NCBI GenBank assembly: GCA_045546275.1 | Contig: JAZQCM010000043.1 | Coordinates: 1 to 30,375, forward strand | Length of the DNA: 30,375 bases | Direction: 5' to 3' | From: RGIG1927 sp045546275 | GTDB lineage: Bacteria > Bacillota > Clostridia > UMGS1883 | In this document: piece by piece, positions 22,101-30,030 of the stretch | How the letters are laid out: each line of letters opens with the position of its first letter | Position numbering within the stretch: the stretch's first letter is position 1 | Position numbers and translations under genes: made by a program | The notes under the pieces: generated by a model | Databases searched by the model: none | Told to the model about the DNA's origin: nothing | Seen by the model: only the letters and a program-made list of their open reading frames with translations

Positions 22101-22464
22101 TAAATTTAGCCTTGACCCGCCTCAAGTCCCGAAATTGTCTATTTCTTGGCACGCAAAGGGCGGTTTGTTCACAAAGCCGACAATATTTGCAAATGGATTT
22201 GGCGAAGCGGGTCACGAGTACGCAATCCCGCTCAATGAGCGATCTGTTGCACCGTTGGCGGCTATGATAACAAAACTTGAAAGAGGCAATATTGCAAACG
22301 CAATTGACGCAATGGCGGGCAGGCTTGAGCAACTTATTGACCGCAAAATTGAGGTTGCTCTTAATGTTGACGGGCATACACTTGCAACCGCAACCGCCTC
22401 GTATTCTGACGAGGTAGGCGGCACAAGATACGAGTTAATAAATAGGGGGTTAGCAATCAAATGA
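19165..22464 (+). CDS. Tape measure protein
   Basis: A 1099-residue protein that sets tail length and is carried inside the tube. The start follows GAGGTGAT. Residues 1-210 are coiled coil (LQSELEASKTKVSLQEQALAK, then many Glu/Lys heptads). Two hydrophobic segments lie near residues 520-545 (AVATVIGVITTAITAY) and 573-597 (IAPYILIVAAIAAVIAIIVLCV). A long 11-residue repeat region covers about 776-940. The C-terminus has HAKGGLFTKPTIFANGFGEAG near residue 997, the family end motif. At roughly 1.5 angstrom per residue the tail would be about 160 nm, an inference. Confidence 0.95.
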   Translation: MAKKTQAQIEFSAVTKEFDAGVKSMNAQLKTFGNELKLNSTQLKGNADDVGLLQDRQKILQSELEASKTKVSLQEQALAKCKEMLGENSVEYRNLTNSLLQAKNQQAAIENEIQKTEKALANASQETQQAASAWDKLSKEIDEQESELSKLSQEYKEVVLSQGKGSKEAKELEGKINALNSELKENKAEMKKADDAADELTKSLDKLGEEAKDTGDGFTIGKGAIASFIGNGLSSLTSSIGEGISTLTGLSEETKEYRTEMAKLDAAFAETGFSSDQAKEAYTNLYAVLGDEGQAVEATNFLAQLCDNEQQLADWTTICTGVYGKFGASLPVEGLVEAANETAKCGAVTGGLADALNWVSMDAFGWKMTLGENTKALEAFEKATKEGATQEEAFNAALETCSTEQERAALITTTLNGIYGDTAAEFEATNKSVIDANKAQADYTATMAAFGEKVEPITTAVKQGFNGLLQEVLGLTEGADIEGFTSAIQSGFATVKDTVLPAVVEAFGKLKDAWQWLSEHTGLLTAVATVIGVITTAITAYNIVQGIKTAMDAANVTTVWGLVAAHIAQAAAAMAAIAPYILIVAAIAAVIAIIVLCVKHWDKIVEAVKNCWESVKKNLSQWGSWINENVIQPVVNFFKGLWDGIVNIFKSIIEWVKNNWKSIVLFLVNPFAGVFNYLYENFEGFRNFINNIVTSIKNFFIDMWNGIKQVWEWICNAVQVAIMFIAEIIKAAFNIITLPFRFIWENCKEYVFAAWEWIKEKVTTAINAVKTVITTVMNAIKNFFSTVWNGIKNVFTTVWNAIVGFISPIVNKIKSIITTAFNNVKTAVTTIFNAVKSVVTTVWNAIKTAITTVVNSIKSVISTVFNAIKSTVTSIFNAVKSVVTSVWNSIKNAISNVVNAIKTKITSVFNSVKSTVTGVFNGIKSTASSVWNGIKNAITKPIEQAKNKVKSVVDSIKNLFNNMKLKFPKIKMPHFSVKGKFSLDPPQVPKLSISWHAKGGLFTKPTIFANGFGEAGHEYAIPLNERSVAPLAAMITKLERGNIANAIDAMAGRLEQLIDRKIEVALNVDGHTLATATASYSDEVGGTRYELINRGLAIK
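21490..21984 (+). repeat. Fifteen 33-bp/11-residue repeats inside the tape measure gene
   Basis: Residues about 776-940 of the tape measure protein follow an 11-residue period: (V/I/A)-(W/F/V/M)-N-x-(I/V)-K-x-x-(I/V/F/A)-(T/S)-x, for example VWNAIKTAITT, VFNAIKSTVTS and VWNSIKNAISN. The DNA copies are diverged but keep the aaygcnattaar-type core. An 11-residue period with hydrophobic stripes is usual for the extended helices of tape measure proteins. Copy number may tune tail length. Confidence 0.85.
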
Positions 22465-23126
22465 GCATAATTTTTAAAGGCAAAAACAGCGAGCTTGATT
22501 TTGATATTTACCCCGCTAAAAAAGACTTGTCACCGCCGAAAAAGAAACGAATAACTGAAACTGTCCCCTTTATGAATGGGGCGTGGGATTTTTCAAAAAT
22601 CGGTGGCAAACAGTATTACGAGAGCCGTATTTGCAAATATGAGTTTGATATTATCGGCAACACAAAAGAGGAAATGAACGAAATTGCAAAAGCGGTTACG
22701 CATTGGCTCACGGTTGATTGTGAGGGCGAAAGCTTAACAGACACCGACATTGCAGATTTTCACTTTGTTGTTATCAATTCTGACGCTTCATTCGCAGAGG
22801 ACGGCTTACAAGGTTTATTAACGGTTGAGTTTGAGTGTGAGCCGTTTATGGTAGTGCACAACGACACTAAAAAAATGACAATAGTCGGTGAGCCGATTGA
22901 TTTTGTTTTAAAAAATCGAGGTTGCGAGCCTGCCCTTGTAACATTTTATTCAAAATCTAATATGATTTTGGAAGTTGACGGCACAACTTACGAAGTGACA
23001 AGCGACAGCATAGGAACATACCACAACGACTTTTTAACTTTGCCAATGGGTGAAACGGTGGTAAAAATAACGGCAGTTAGTGACCCGCAAAACGCCCGCT
23101 TTATATGGGACGAGGTGAGCTTATAA
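22461..23126 (+). CDS. Distal tail protein (Dit-like)
   Basis: A 221-residue hub protein that joins the tail tube to the tip. It overlaps the tape measure stop by four bases. The order after the tape measure and before Tal identifies it. Matching segments are YPAKKDLSPPKKKRITETVPFMNG, QYYESRICKYEFDIIGNTKEE, the galectin-like half beginning at PFMVVHND and the end DPQNARFIWDEVSL. The N-terminal ring half and C-terminal half are the usual Dit layout. Confidence 0.88.
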   Translation: MSIIFKGKNSELDFDIYPAKKDLSPPKKKRITETVPFMNGAWDFSKIGGKQYYESRICKYEFDIIGNTKEEMNEIAKAVTHWLTVDCEGESLTDTDIADFHFVVINSDASFAEDGLQGLLTVEFECEPFMVVHNDTKKMTIVGEPIDFVLKNRGCEPALVTFYSKSNMILEVDGTTYEVTSDSIGTYHNDFLTLPMGETVVKITAVSDPQNARFIWDEVSL

Positions 23127-24815
23127 ATGTTTGAAGTTTATATCACAAATAACGGTTTATCTCGTCGCATTAACGGCAGTTTAACCAAAAACCGAATTAA
23201 CGGCACTATTACGCAAGGCGTCGGGGAAATCGACAGCTTTGCGTTTTCTATTTACCCGAATAATGAGGGTTACGACGACATACAAAGCCGTCAAACCCTC
23301 ATAACGGCGGTAAATGAAACGACACAAAGAGTTGATTTTGACGGCAGGGTTTTACTTGCGGTTGAAAAAATGGATACAAGCGGATTGATTTATAAAGAAG
23401 TCACCGCCGAAAGCTGCCTCGGTTATTTGCAAGACAGCATACAGCCGTACACAGCAGAGGCAAATTACCTCTTGAATGATTTTATTGACCTTGTATTAAG
23501 CAATCACAACGCACAAGTTGAGGCATACAAGCGAATTTACAGGGGCAATGTTGATGTTGTTACCAATAGCGAGGGCACAGTTTATAAAAACCTTAACTAT
23601 CAAACAACATTTAATATTTTAAAAGAAAAGCTCGTCAATGAGTTTGGCGGTGAGCTTTCAATCCGCCGTGTTGACGGGGTGCTTTACCTCGATTATTTGA
23701 AAGAGGGCGGCACAACAAGAGCGACAAAAATTAAACTCGGTCGCAATTTACAGAGTTTAACCCGTGAAATAAATCCCTTGAGTGTTATAACCCGTGTTAT
23801 TCCTCTCGGTGCAAAAATCAAAGCTATCTCAACCGACGACGAGGGCAATACAACCGAAACGGAAACAGAGGAACGCTTGACAATTAAGGGGTACAACGGG
23901 CTTGAGGTTGATTATATCGACGACGAGGAAAAAATTAAAGCATACGGCGTTGTATGCGGAGTTATTGAGTTTTCAGATGTAACCGAGCAAAGCAATTTAT
24001 ACAATAAAGCGGTTGATTGGCAAAAAAACAATAATTTGATTATTAAAAAGCACACATTGACCGCCCTCGATCTGAAAGAAATCGGACAGGATATTGACGG
24101 CTTTTATTGCGGGGATAAATACCCCGTTGAAAATCCGTTAATGAATGTCAACGAAACAATGCGAATTATCAAAAAAAGCATTGATATTAACGCAGCTTAT
24201 AAGTCGTCAATAACAATCGGTGACAAAACAACGACATTGACACAGCTCACAAACCAAAACAACAACAGGCTTGATGTTGAAATAGGCGAAATAAAGGGCG
24301 AAATAAGCAATGTAAACGGCACGGTTGAGTTTATACAATCAACCTTTGAAAGCTCAATGACGACCCTCACACAAAGCCTCAACGACATTATTGCAACGGC
24401 TTTGAGTGAATACACAACAACGACAAATTTGCGGGAAATAATCGAAGAGTTACAAACGCAAATAACTGTAACAAGCTCAAGCGTTACAACGGAATTTACA
24501 AACAAGCTCACAGAGATACAAAACAACATTGACGGCACAATATCGTCAAAGTTTAAAGAGCTTTATGCGTATATCCGTGAGTATATGGACGAGAACGGCT
24601 TACCCGTTATTGAGCTCGGTAGTGAGCAAAGCAACCTCATTTGTCGTATAACATCTGAAAAAATCGCATTTTTGCAGAATGGTATTGAGGTCGCCTATAT
24701 TTCAGACGATAAGCTCTTTATCACAGAGGCGGAAATATTAACGAGTATCATTATCGGTAATTTTGCGTTTAAACCCCGTGCAAATGGCAACTTGAGTTTT
24801 GTTAAAGTGAGGTAA
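23127..24815 (+). CDS. Tail-associated endopeptidase-like protein (Tal)
   Basis: A 562-residue tip protein that directly follows Dit with no gap. The first 350 residues match the prophage-endopeptidase-tail family: VYITNNGLSRRINGSLTKN, TQGVGEIDSFAFSIYPNN, ESCLGYLQDSIQPYTAEA, and later KKHTLTALDLKEIGQDIDGF. The second half is helical and Asn/Thr/Ser-rich (LTQLTNQNNNRLDVEIGEI and others), like a coiled spike stalk. It ends in strands (FLQNGIEVAYISDDKLFITE). It probably breaches the cell wall or anchors the tip. Confidence 0.88.
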   Translation: MFEVYITNNGLSRRINGSLTKNRINGTITQGVGEIDSFAFSIYPNNEGYDDIQSRQTLITAVNETTQRVDFDGRVLLAVEKMDTSGLIYKEVTAESCLGYLQDSIQPYTAEANYLLNDFIDLVLSNHNAQVEAYKRIYRGNVDVVTNSEGTVYKNLNYQTTFNILKEKLVNEFGGELSIRRVDGVLYLDYLKEGGTTRATKIKLGRNLQSLTREINPLSVITRVIPLGAKIKAISTDDEGNTTETETEERLTIKGYNGLEVDYIDDEEKIKAYGVVCGVIEFSDVTEQSNLYNKAVDWQKNNNLIIKKHTLTALDLKEIGQDIDGFYCGDKYPVENPLMNVNETMRIIKKSIDINAAYKSSITIGDKTTTLTQLTNQNNNRLDVEIGEIKGEISNVNGTVEFIQSTFESSMTTLTQSLNDIIATALSEYTTTTNLREIIEELQTQITVTSSSVTTEFTNKLTEIQNNIDGTISSKFKELYAYIREYMDENGLPVIELGSEQSNLICRITSEKIAFLQNGIEVAYISDDKLFITEAEILTSIIIGNFAFKPRANGNLSFVKVR

Positions 24816-24820
24816 AAAGA

Positions 24821-26899
24821 ATGGCAACAAGCGGAAATTTTCAAAAAGCAATAACATCTTGGTTGAATTTGCGTGTTGAATGGGTTGCAAACTCTCAAAA
24901 TGTATCAACAAATAAAACAAATTTAACCGTTACGGCTTATTTAGTGAGCACCGCCTCAAATGGCGTTATAAATTCAAGTGCAAGCAAAACAATAAATCTC
25001 ACTATTAACGGCACAACTTACAGCTACTCAGCCGCAGGGCTCGCAAAAATATCGGGTAATCAAAAGAAAAAGCTCTTTTCAAAAACTGTTGATGTTGCAC
25101 ACAACGCAAACGGTACAAAAAGTTGCTCAATTTCTTGTATTTTTGGGCTTCAAGTAACGCTCGGCGGTCAATATTACAAAACAGCCGAAATAAGCGGAAC
25201 GGCAACGCTCAACACTATACCGAGAGCGTCAAGCATTGCGAGCATAAGCGGCTCAACAATCGGCTCAAGTGTTACGGTTAATATTACCCCTGCGAGCTCG
25301 GCTTTTACTCACAAGGCATATTACACCGCACCGACACAGAGCAAGCTTGTTTCAATCGGTACAATGGCGGCGGGCGTTAATTCCTTGAGCTTTACGCCCT
25401 CAATCAATGATTGCTCGTATATCCCGAATGCGACAAGCGGAACGGCAAAAATCACGCTTGAAACTTATAGCGGAACAACAAAGCTCGGCACAGTTACAAA
25501 GACATTTACGCTCAATGTCCCGTCAAGCATAAAGCCGTCAATATCCGCTTTGACAGTTGCCGAGGCGGTTGCGGGGCTTGCTTCAAAATTCGGTGTATAT
25601 GTTCAGACGAAATCAAAGGCAAAAGTTACAATCACGGCGGCGGGCTCGCAGGGCTCAACGATCAAGTCATACACAACGACATTGATAAACGGCTCAACCG
25701 TTCTCACATATAACGGGGCGAGCTTTACAAGCGGTTTACTTTCTTTGACGGGGACATACACAGTAAAAACAGTTGTTACAGATAGCCGAGGACGCACGGC
25801 GGAAAAATCAACATCAATAACAGTTGAGCCGTATTTCTCGCCTATGTTATTTGAGCTTACTGTTTCGCGTTGGGATTTAGAAAAGAACTTGCCCGACGAC
25901 GAGGGCGAATATTTGCATTATACAGCAATAACAAAAATTGCCCCCGTAAAAGACAAAAACACAAAGCTTTATAAAATGGAATATAGGCAATCGGGGTCGA
26001 GCGAGTGGCTTACTTTGTTTGATTGGAAAGACACAGAAAGCTATGAAATGCGAGCTTTTACCACTTATGAAGAGCAAACATTCAGCCCCGATAATGCGTA
26101 TGAAGTGCGAGTATCTGTAAAAGACTATTTCACCGCTGACAACCCCGCAACCAAAACCGCAAAATTGGCGACGGCTCGCACAGTTTTCGATATTTTGGCA
26201 GACGGTACGGGTATTTGTTTCGGTGGCGTTGCAAGTTTATCTAATACCGCCGAATTTGTAATGAAAACAAAAAAGACAAACGGCGAAACAAATATTGTTG
26301 CCGAAAAAAGCAACAATTTAAACGACCTCACGCAACCGAATATTTATGTAAGTGTCAACAAAGGCACGGAAACATACGAAAACGCCCCCGTCGGCTTAAC
26401 GGGTACATTTACAGTTGAGGTAATGAGTGCGGGTGCAGAGGGGCAGCTTTTACAGCGTTTAACTTCTTGCAGTAAAACTGACCCGAATGTTTATACACGC
26501 CTATATTATCAAGGCACTTGGGGCAAATGGATAAGACAATTTGAAGTGTTGCTCTACAATAACGCCTCGGGCTCAACGGGTACAATAACATTAAACGAAA
26601 GCGTTGAAAACTTTGAGTATATTGAGATATTTTTCACTGATAACAATAACAAAGTCGGGGGAAGTGTCAAAGTATACAGCCCGAACGGCAAAACAGCCTC
26701 TTTGTGTATCGTTGAGGCGGGTAGTGCGGTAACAACCTATTTCCGCCGTACATCATACGCAATCAGCGGTACAACATTAACACCCGACACAGCGAATGCG
26801 GGTTATGTGAGAATAAGCACCGCAACGCCCTCGCATACAGGCGGCACAAATTACATTAAAATTGTCCGTGTTGTAGGCTTTGAGCGTGGCTTTATGTAA
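24821..26899 (+). CDS. Large tail-tip protein with Ig-like and DUF859-like parts
   Basis: A 692-residue protein after AGGTAAAAAG. The first half is Ser/Thr-rich beta structure typical of the siphophage DUF859 family (TSWLNLRVEWVANSQNVS, TINLTINGTTYSYSAAGLA, VDVAHNANGTKS). Middle segments are also fold-rich (ITVEPYFSPMLFEL, FDILADGTGICFGGVA). Near residues 510-560 the phrase NLNDLTQPNIYVSV followed by RLYYQGTWGKWIR resembles a pyocin-knob or fibre-knob domain. The end contains another jelly-roll-like part. It likely forms the host-contact tip or spike. Confidence 0.75.
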   Translation: MATSGNFQKAITSWLNLRVEWVANSQNVSTNKTNLTVTAYLVSTASNGVINSSASKTINLTINGTTYSYSAAGLAKISGNQKKKLFSKTVDVAHNANGTKSCSISCIFGLQVTLGGQYYKTAEISGTATLNTIPRASSIASISGSTIGSSVTVNITPASSAFTHKAYYTAPTQSKLVSIGTMAAGVNSLSFTPSINDCSYIPNATSGTAKITLETYSGTTKLGTVTKTFTLNVPSSIKPSISALTVAEAVAGLASKFGVYVQTKSKAKVTITAAGSQGSTIKSYTTTLINGSTVLTYNGASFTSGLLSLTGTYTVKTVVTDSRGRTAEKSTSITVEPYFSPMLFELTVSRWDLEKNLPDDEGEYLHYTAITKIAPVKDKNTKLYKMEYRQSGSSEWLTLFDWKDTESYEMRAFTTYEEQTFSPDNAYEVRVSVKDYFTADNPATKTAKLATARTVFDILADGTGICFGGVASLSNTAEFVMKTKKTNGETNIVAEKSNNLNDLTQPNIYVSVNKGTETYENAPVGLTGTFTVEVMSAGAEGQLLQRLTSCSKTDPNVYTRLYYQGTWGKWIRQFEVLLYNNASGSTGTITLNESVENFEYIEIFFTDNNNKVGGSVKVYSPNGKTASLCIVEAGSAVTTYFRRTSYAISGTTLTPDTANAGYVRISTATPSHTGGTNYIKIVRVVGFERGFM

Positions 26900-26913
26900 A
26901 GGGGTGATCTGAT

Positions 26914-27198
26914 ATGAACGAAATAACAGCCCTCACAGCTTTACTTGCTGAATTGGTCGCCCTCGTTGGCGTTGTTGCACCGATATTCGGGAAAATGCAC
27001 AAGCTGTCAGAGGGCACAAAATGTCAGTTGCGTAGTGAAATGTTGCGTATTTATTATCACAACAGGGAAAAACGCACAATCCGTCAATACGAATATGAAA
27101 ACTTTGTAATGCTTTATGAAGCATACAAGGCATTAAAGGGCAACTCATTCATTGACAAGATATATGCAGAGGTCAAAGAGTGGGAAGTTGTCAGCTAA
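26914..27198 (+). CDS. Small membrane protein, possible holin accessory
   Basis: A 94-residue protein after AAAGGGGTGATC. Its N-terminal segment (LTALLAELVALVGVVAPIFG) is one hydrophobic helix. The soluble rest is helical (QLRSEMLRIYYHNREKRTIRQ, then YEAYKALKGNSFIDKIYAEVKEW). This is a common shape of short proteins before the holin gene in Firmicutes phages. It may act as holin partner or second small holin. The order supports a lysis role; activity is not shown. Confidence 0.6.
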   Translation: MNEITALTALLAELVALVGVVAPIFGKMHKLSEGTKCQLRSEMLRIYYHNREKRTIRQYEYENFVMLYEAYKALKGNSFIDKIYAEVKEWEVVS

Positions 27199-27218
27199 AT
27201 TATATGAGGTGATTTATT

Positions 27219-27563
27219 ATGTTTGAAACATTTGTAAATGAATACGGCACAACTTTGATTTATACCGTATTAACGGCAATTCTCGGTTTTATTGGTATTG
27301 CAATCAAAAATTTGCTTGAGCGTTTTGTCAATGACAAACGCAAGCAGAAAATTGTTGAAACTTGCGTAAATGCTGCCGAGCAGATTTACAAAGAGCTCAA
27401 AGGCAACGCAAAGCTTGAAAAAGTCAAAGAAAATATTGTTGCTATGCTTAACGAGCAGGGCTTGACTATTTCTGAGCTTGAAATGGATATGCTCATTGAG
27501 GCGGCAGTTGCTGAAATGAATAAACAAATTAAAAAGGACGGTGCAGACAATGGCAAAAACTAA
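27219..27563 (+). CDS. Phage holin, LLH family
   Basis: A 114-residue protein after TGAGGTG. A single N-terminal transmembrane helix (LIYTVLTAILGFIGIAIKNLL) is followed by a charged helical domain (DKRKQKIVETCVNAAEQIYKE and ISELEMDMLIEAAVAEMNK). This is the LLH holin layout. Holins permeabilise the membrane to let the endolysin through. The endolysin start lies within its last codons. Confidence 0.85.
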   Translation: MFETFVNEYGTTLIYTVLTAILGFIGIAIKNLLERFVNDKRKQKIVETCVNAAEQIYKELKGNAKLEKVKENIVAMLNEQGLTISELEMDMLIEAAVAEMNKQIKKDGADNGKN

Positions 27564-28374
27564 CACGGGACTTATTGCATACGCAAAAGCACATCTCGGT
27601 CAGCCTTATTGGTACGGAACATTCGGGCAGACGGGCACGGCTTCACTTCTTGAAAGCAAAGCCCGACAATACCCCTCTTTTTATACCTCGGCTCGACTTG
27701 CAAAGGCTCGCACACAGTACGGCAAAAGGGTGCACGATTGTGTCGGATTGATTAAGGGCTATTTGTGGAGCGAAAACAATACAGCAACACCAAAATACAA
27801 CGCCTCACAAGATGTATCAGCCAATAGAATGCGTTCATTGTGCAAGGAAAGCGGAAAAATGAACACATTACCCGAGCTTGCGGGCGTTCTTGTATTTATG
27901 GACGGTCACGTCGGCATTTATGAGGGCAACGGCAATGTGATTGAGTGTACTGTCAATTACGGTGGCGGCGTTGTTCGTACAAAGCTGTCACAACGCAAAT
28001 GGACTTCTTGGGGCAAATGCCCGTTTATTACGTACGAGGCAACAAAGACCCCGACAAAAGCAGAAAAACCCGTTACAAAGCCCGTGACAGGCTCACAGAG
28101 CACCAAAAACGATAGCTTTTTACCCGCAAGAGGTTATTTCAAGAAAGGTGACAAGGGCGAAAATGTAAAAAAGATTAACGATTTTTATTACAAAGTTTTC
28201 CCGTCATACGCAAAGACCTTGAAACGCAACAAAGAAGATGTAAAAGGCAATTTGTTCGGCGTTAATACCGAGGCGTGGACAAAAGAATTTCAGAAACGCA
28301 CAGGGCTTGAGGCTGACGGCTATATTGGCAAGCTCACCCTCGCAAAGCTCGTTGAATTTGGATTTAAAAAATAA
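27550..28374 (+). CDS. Endolysin: NlpC/P60-type hydrolase plus peptidoglycan-binding domain
   Basis: Start at ATG 27550 after AAGGACGG; it gives 274 residues. The first 160 residues are a cysteine peptidase/amidase of NlpC/P60 type: TGLIAYAKAHLGQPYWYG, the Cys in VHDCVGLIKG (about 64) and the His in DGHVGIYEG (about 120). A short Thr/Lys/Pro-rich linker follows. The C-terminal 75 residues form a PG_binding_1-like domain (LFGVNTEAWTKEFQKRTGLEADGYIGK). There is no signal peptide, so release depends on the holin. It closes the late operon before the terminator. Confidence 0.93.
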   Translation: MAKTNTGLIAYAKAHLGQPYWYGTFGQTGTASLLESKARQYPSFYTSARLAKARTQYGKRVHDCVGLIKGYLWSENNTATPKYNASQDVSANRMRSLCKESGKMNTLPELAGVLVFMDGHVGIYEGNGNVIECTVNYGGGVVRTKLSQRKWTSWGKCPFITYEATKTPTKAEKPVTKPVTGSQSTKNDSFLPARGYFKKGDKGENVKKINDFYYKVFPSYAKTLKRNKEDVKGNLFGVNTEAWTKEFQKRTGLEADGYIGKLTLAKLVEFGFKK

Positions 28375-28383
28375 TAACTACAC

Positions 28384-28417
28384 AGCCCCTTGCTTTTGCA
28401 GGGGGCTTTATTTTTTT
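28384..28417 (+). terminator. Rho-independent terminator after endolysin
   Basis: A 10-base stem (AGCCCCTTGC, loop TTTT, GCAGGGGGCT) lies ten bases after the endolysin stop and is followed by TTTATTTTTTT. It is a strong hairpin with a good T-run and should end the late transcript here. Confidence 0.93.
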
Positions 28418-28488
28418 GCCTTTTTTCGGGTAGTAGCAAACTTATTAAAATAAGTCAAGAATATTCATAATATTGCTAAAAAACATCA

Positions 28489-28517
28489 TTGTAAAATTAT
28501 ACCAGCGGGTATATAAT
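28489..28517 (+). promoter_or_regulatory. Sigma-A-type promoter with embedded palindrome
   Basis: TTGTAA (28489-28494) and TATAAT (28512-28517) are separated by 17 bases, so this is a good vegetative promoter. Inside the spacer lies TATACC-AGCG-GGTATA (28498-28513), a perfect 6-base inverted repeat that overlaps the -10 box and is placed where a repressor would block RNA polymerase. It directs transcription of the small-gene cassette starting at 28566. The binding protein is unknown. Confidence 0.75.
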
Positions 28518-28565
28518 ATAGTCATAGCAAGGGGGAACACCCCACAACGAAAGGAAGTAAACAAA

Positions 28566-28736
28566 ATGAAATTTATTATTGAAAAGGTAGCAAATATGGT
28601 TTTTATCACAAGCGATTGCGGAACAGTTTTTAATGCGTGGGACGAACACGAATTTACAGAAAGAAAGCTCAATAACGCAATGAATAGAATTAACAAAAAC
28701 CTTTGTGGCAGAGCAATTTTTGATAGAAAGTTTTAA
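28566..28736 (+). CDS. 56-residue hypothetical protein
   Basis: The ATG at 28566 follows GAAAGGAAG, placed about 50 bases after the promoter. The product is small and mixed beta/helix (KFIIEKVANMVFITSDCGT, then EHEFTERKLNNAMNRINKN). Longer in-frame starts would run through the promoter and are rejected. No family is recognised. It is the first gene of the small-gene cassette. Confidence 0.65.
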   Translation: MKFIIEKVANMVFITSDCGTVFNAWDEHEFTERKLNNAMNRINKNLCGRAIFDRKF

Positions 28737-28747
28737 GAGCGAATAAA

Positions 28748-28939
28748 ATGAAAAAATGTAAATTTTGCGGTAGAGAGGTACACACAGAAAAGTACCTCTC
28801 TACAAAAGAAAACAACTTTACTTGCGGTCAATGCACATCTTATTGTACGAAAAAGTGCGAGTTAGGAAAAAGCGGAAAAGTGCAAGGGTGGCACTTTGAG
28901 CCGTGTTTAAGTTGTGAAAAAAACCCTTATAACCAATAG
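28748..28939 (+). CDS. Cys-rich zinc-ribbon-like protein
   Basis: A 63-residue protein with eight cysteines: KCKFCGR, FTCGQC, YCTKKC and PCLSC. The pairs have C-x2-C or C-x3-C spacing, enough for two zinc ions, and the overall appearance is a small double zinc ribbon. The ribosome binding site is weak (AAGAGCG). It resembles in design the early Cys-rich proteins from 3914-5421, but its function is not known. Confidence 0.68.
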   Translation: MKKCKFCGREVHTEKYLSTKENNFTCGQCTSYCTKKCELGKSGKVQGWHFEPCLSCEKNPYNQ

Positions 28940-28943
28940 CCGA

Positions 28944-28963
28944 GGGCGGCGGCAATACCGCCC
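28944..28963 (+). other. GC-rich intercistronic hairpin
   Basis: GGGCGG (28944-28949) and CCGCCC (28958-28963) can pair around an 8-base loop in the short gap after the Cys-rich gene. There is no T-run after it, so it is not a standard terminator. It may stabilise or separate the mRNA of the two neighbouring genes. Confidence 0.5.
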
Positions 28964-28990
28964 GAATATTTGAAAGGATAGGTAAGAACA

Positions 28991-29161
28991 ATGACAATGT
29001 ACAAAGCTGACTATGCAGACGAGGAATTTGAAATTATTGATTGTTGCGAAACTGACACACAGGCAATGAGAGAGGCTTATAAATTCGAGAGCGTTCACGG
29101 GGATTTATTTAATCTTTTTGAGATTGACGAAAATTATAACGAAATAAGGACTATATTTTAA
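28991..29161 (+). CDS. 56-residue acidic hypothetical protein
   Basis: ATG at 28991 after AAAGGATAGG. The product is acidic and small (TMYKADYADEEFEIIDCCETD, then MREAYKFESVHGDLFNLFEI), with a predicted strand at the start and a helix in the middle. An acidic DNA-mimic role is conceivable but no evidence supports it. No known family is recognised. Confidence 0.6.
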   Translation: MTMYKADYADEEFEIIDCCETDTQAMREAYKFESVHGDLFNLFEIDENYNEIRTIF

Positions 29162-29178
29162 AGAAAGGAAATAAGGAA

Positions 29179-29406
29179 ATGAACATTAACGAAATCACCG
29201 CAGGAATGACACAGCAAGAAAAAGACATTTATTTTGCACATCAAGAAAAAAGGCACAGGGAAGAACAAGAGAAAATTGAACTTGAAAAAGCACAGTTAAA
29301 AACCTATAAAGAAAAACTCATTGAGGATATTTTGAAAGATAATAAAAAATTCACCTTTGAGGAATTAAAATCAATGTCAATAAGAACGCTCGAAAGGATT
29401 TTTTAA
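29179..29406 (+). CDS. Small charged helical protein
   Basis: 75 residues, starting after GAAAGGAAATAAGG. The central part is a long charged helix (YFAHQEKRHREEQEKIELEK, then AQLKTYKEKLIEDILKDNK), followed by a possible short helix-turn segment (TFEELKSMSIRTLERIF). It is likely coiled coil. No function is known. Confidence 0.62.
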   Translation: MNINEITAGMTQQEKDIYFAHQEKRHREEQEKIELEKAQLKTYKEKLIEDILKDNKKFTFEELKSMSIRTLERIF

Positions 29407-29418
29407 GGGGGGAGTTAA

Positions 29419-29586
29419 ATGAAACAAATAGAAATAAAAACTATTCAAGAAGCTAAAAAGATTATTCCGCCGCTTGAAATTATCCGAATTGCTTTAATGC
29501 TCAAACAAGGGGAAACAGTAACACTCATTGACGAGGAAACGCAAACGGAATACATATTTAAACCACAAGAGAAAAAGGGGGTGTAA
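29419..29586 (+). CDS. 55-residue hypothetical protein
   Basis: The ATG at 29419 follows GGGGGGAG, the strongest ribosome binding site in this cassette. The product (EIKTIQEAKKIIPPLEIIRI, then LMLKQGETVTLIDEETQTEY) is a helix-strand-strand arrangement. Its end carries the ribosome binding site of the next gene. No family is recognised. Confidence 0.62.
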   Translation: MKQIEIKTIQEAKKIIPPLEIIRIALMLKQGETVTLIDEETQTEYIFKPQEKKGV

Positions 29587-29588
29587 AA

Positions 29589-29777
29589 ATGGATAATAAA
29601 AAGCCTGCAAGCAAAAACAAACAGCGTTATATAAAACAATATGACGCAGAGCATTACGACGAGGTACGGCTTTACGCCCTGCCGAAAGGCACAAAAGAAA
29701 AAGTAAAAGTAGCAGCCGAAAAAGCGGGCAAGAGCGTGAGTGCTTTTGTGTATGATCTGATAAAAGATAAGATTTAG
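29589..29777 (+). CDS. Ribbon-helix-helix-like DNA-binding protein
   Basis: A 62-residue protein after AAAGGGGGTG. A lysine-rich arm precedes a strand DEVRLYAL and the two helices KGTKEKVKVAAEKAGKSV and SAFVYDLIKDKI. This is the Arc/MetJ-type layout: a short strand, helix, G-K-S turn and helix. It would bind operator DNA as dimer of dimers and is a candidate for the palindrome at 28498-28513, but that pairing is a guess. Confidence 0.7.
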   Translation: MDNKKPASKNKQRYIKQYDAEHYDEVRLYALPKGTKEKVKVAAEKAGKSVSAFVYDLIKDKI

Positions 29778-29792
29778 AGAGGTAACACAAAT

Positions 29793-29960
29793 ATGTTTAA
29801 TGAACAAATGAAAATAAAGGGTTTACAGGGTATGTATAAAATCGGTGACATTATCGAAATAAACTCTCGTAAATGGGTAGTTACAGCCTTTACACACCCG
29901 CCGACAATTTATAAGCTTGAGCCGCTTGAAAATGTGATTGCAAAAAAATACTATTATTGA
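29793..29960 (+). CDS. 55-residue hypothetical protein
   Basis: Start at ATG 29793 after GAGAGGTAAC. The product looks beta-rich (GMYKIGDIIEINSRKWVVTAF, then TIYKLEPLENVI), similar to small barrels. No domain is recognised. It overlaps the doubtful tiny gene that follows. Confidence 0.55.
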   Translation: MFNEQMKIKGLQGMYKIGDIIEINSRKWVVTAFTHPPTIYKLEPLENVIAKKYYY

Positions 29961-30030
29961 AATACACGGCGAGCCCGTAACTCTTGCAGGGTATATAAAA
30001 TATTTGAGTGAGGTGTCTTTTAATGGCTGA
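29938..30030 (+). CDS. Possible tiny protein (TTG start)
   Basis: An open frame from TTG 29938 to TGA at 30028 gives 30 residues (TIIEIHGEPVTLAGYIKYL), which bridges the stop of one gene and the ATG of the next. There is no convincing ribosome binding site before the TTG. It may be translated by coupling, or may simply be a chance frame carrying the GAGGTG of the next gene. Confidence 0.3.
   Translation: MQKNTIIEIHGEPVTLAGYIKYLSEVSFNG

Noticed and set aside
28944..28963. Terminator
   Set aside because: The stem is GC-rich but no T-run follows, and coding continues with normal spacing.
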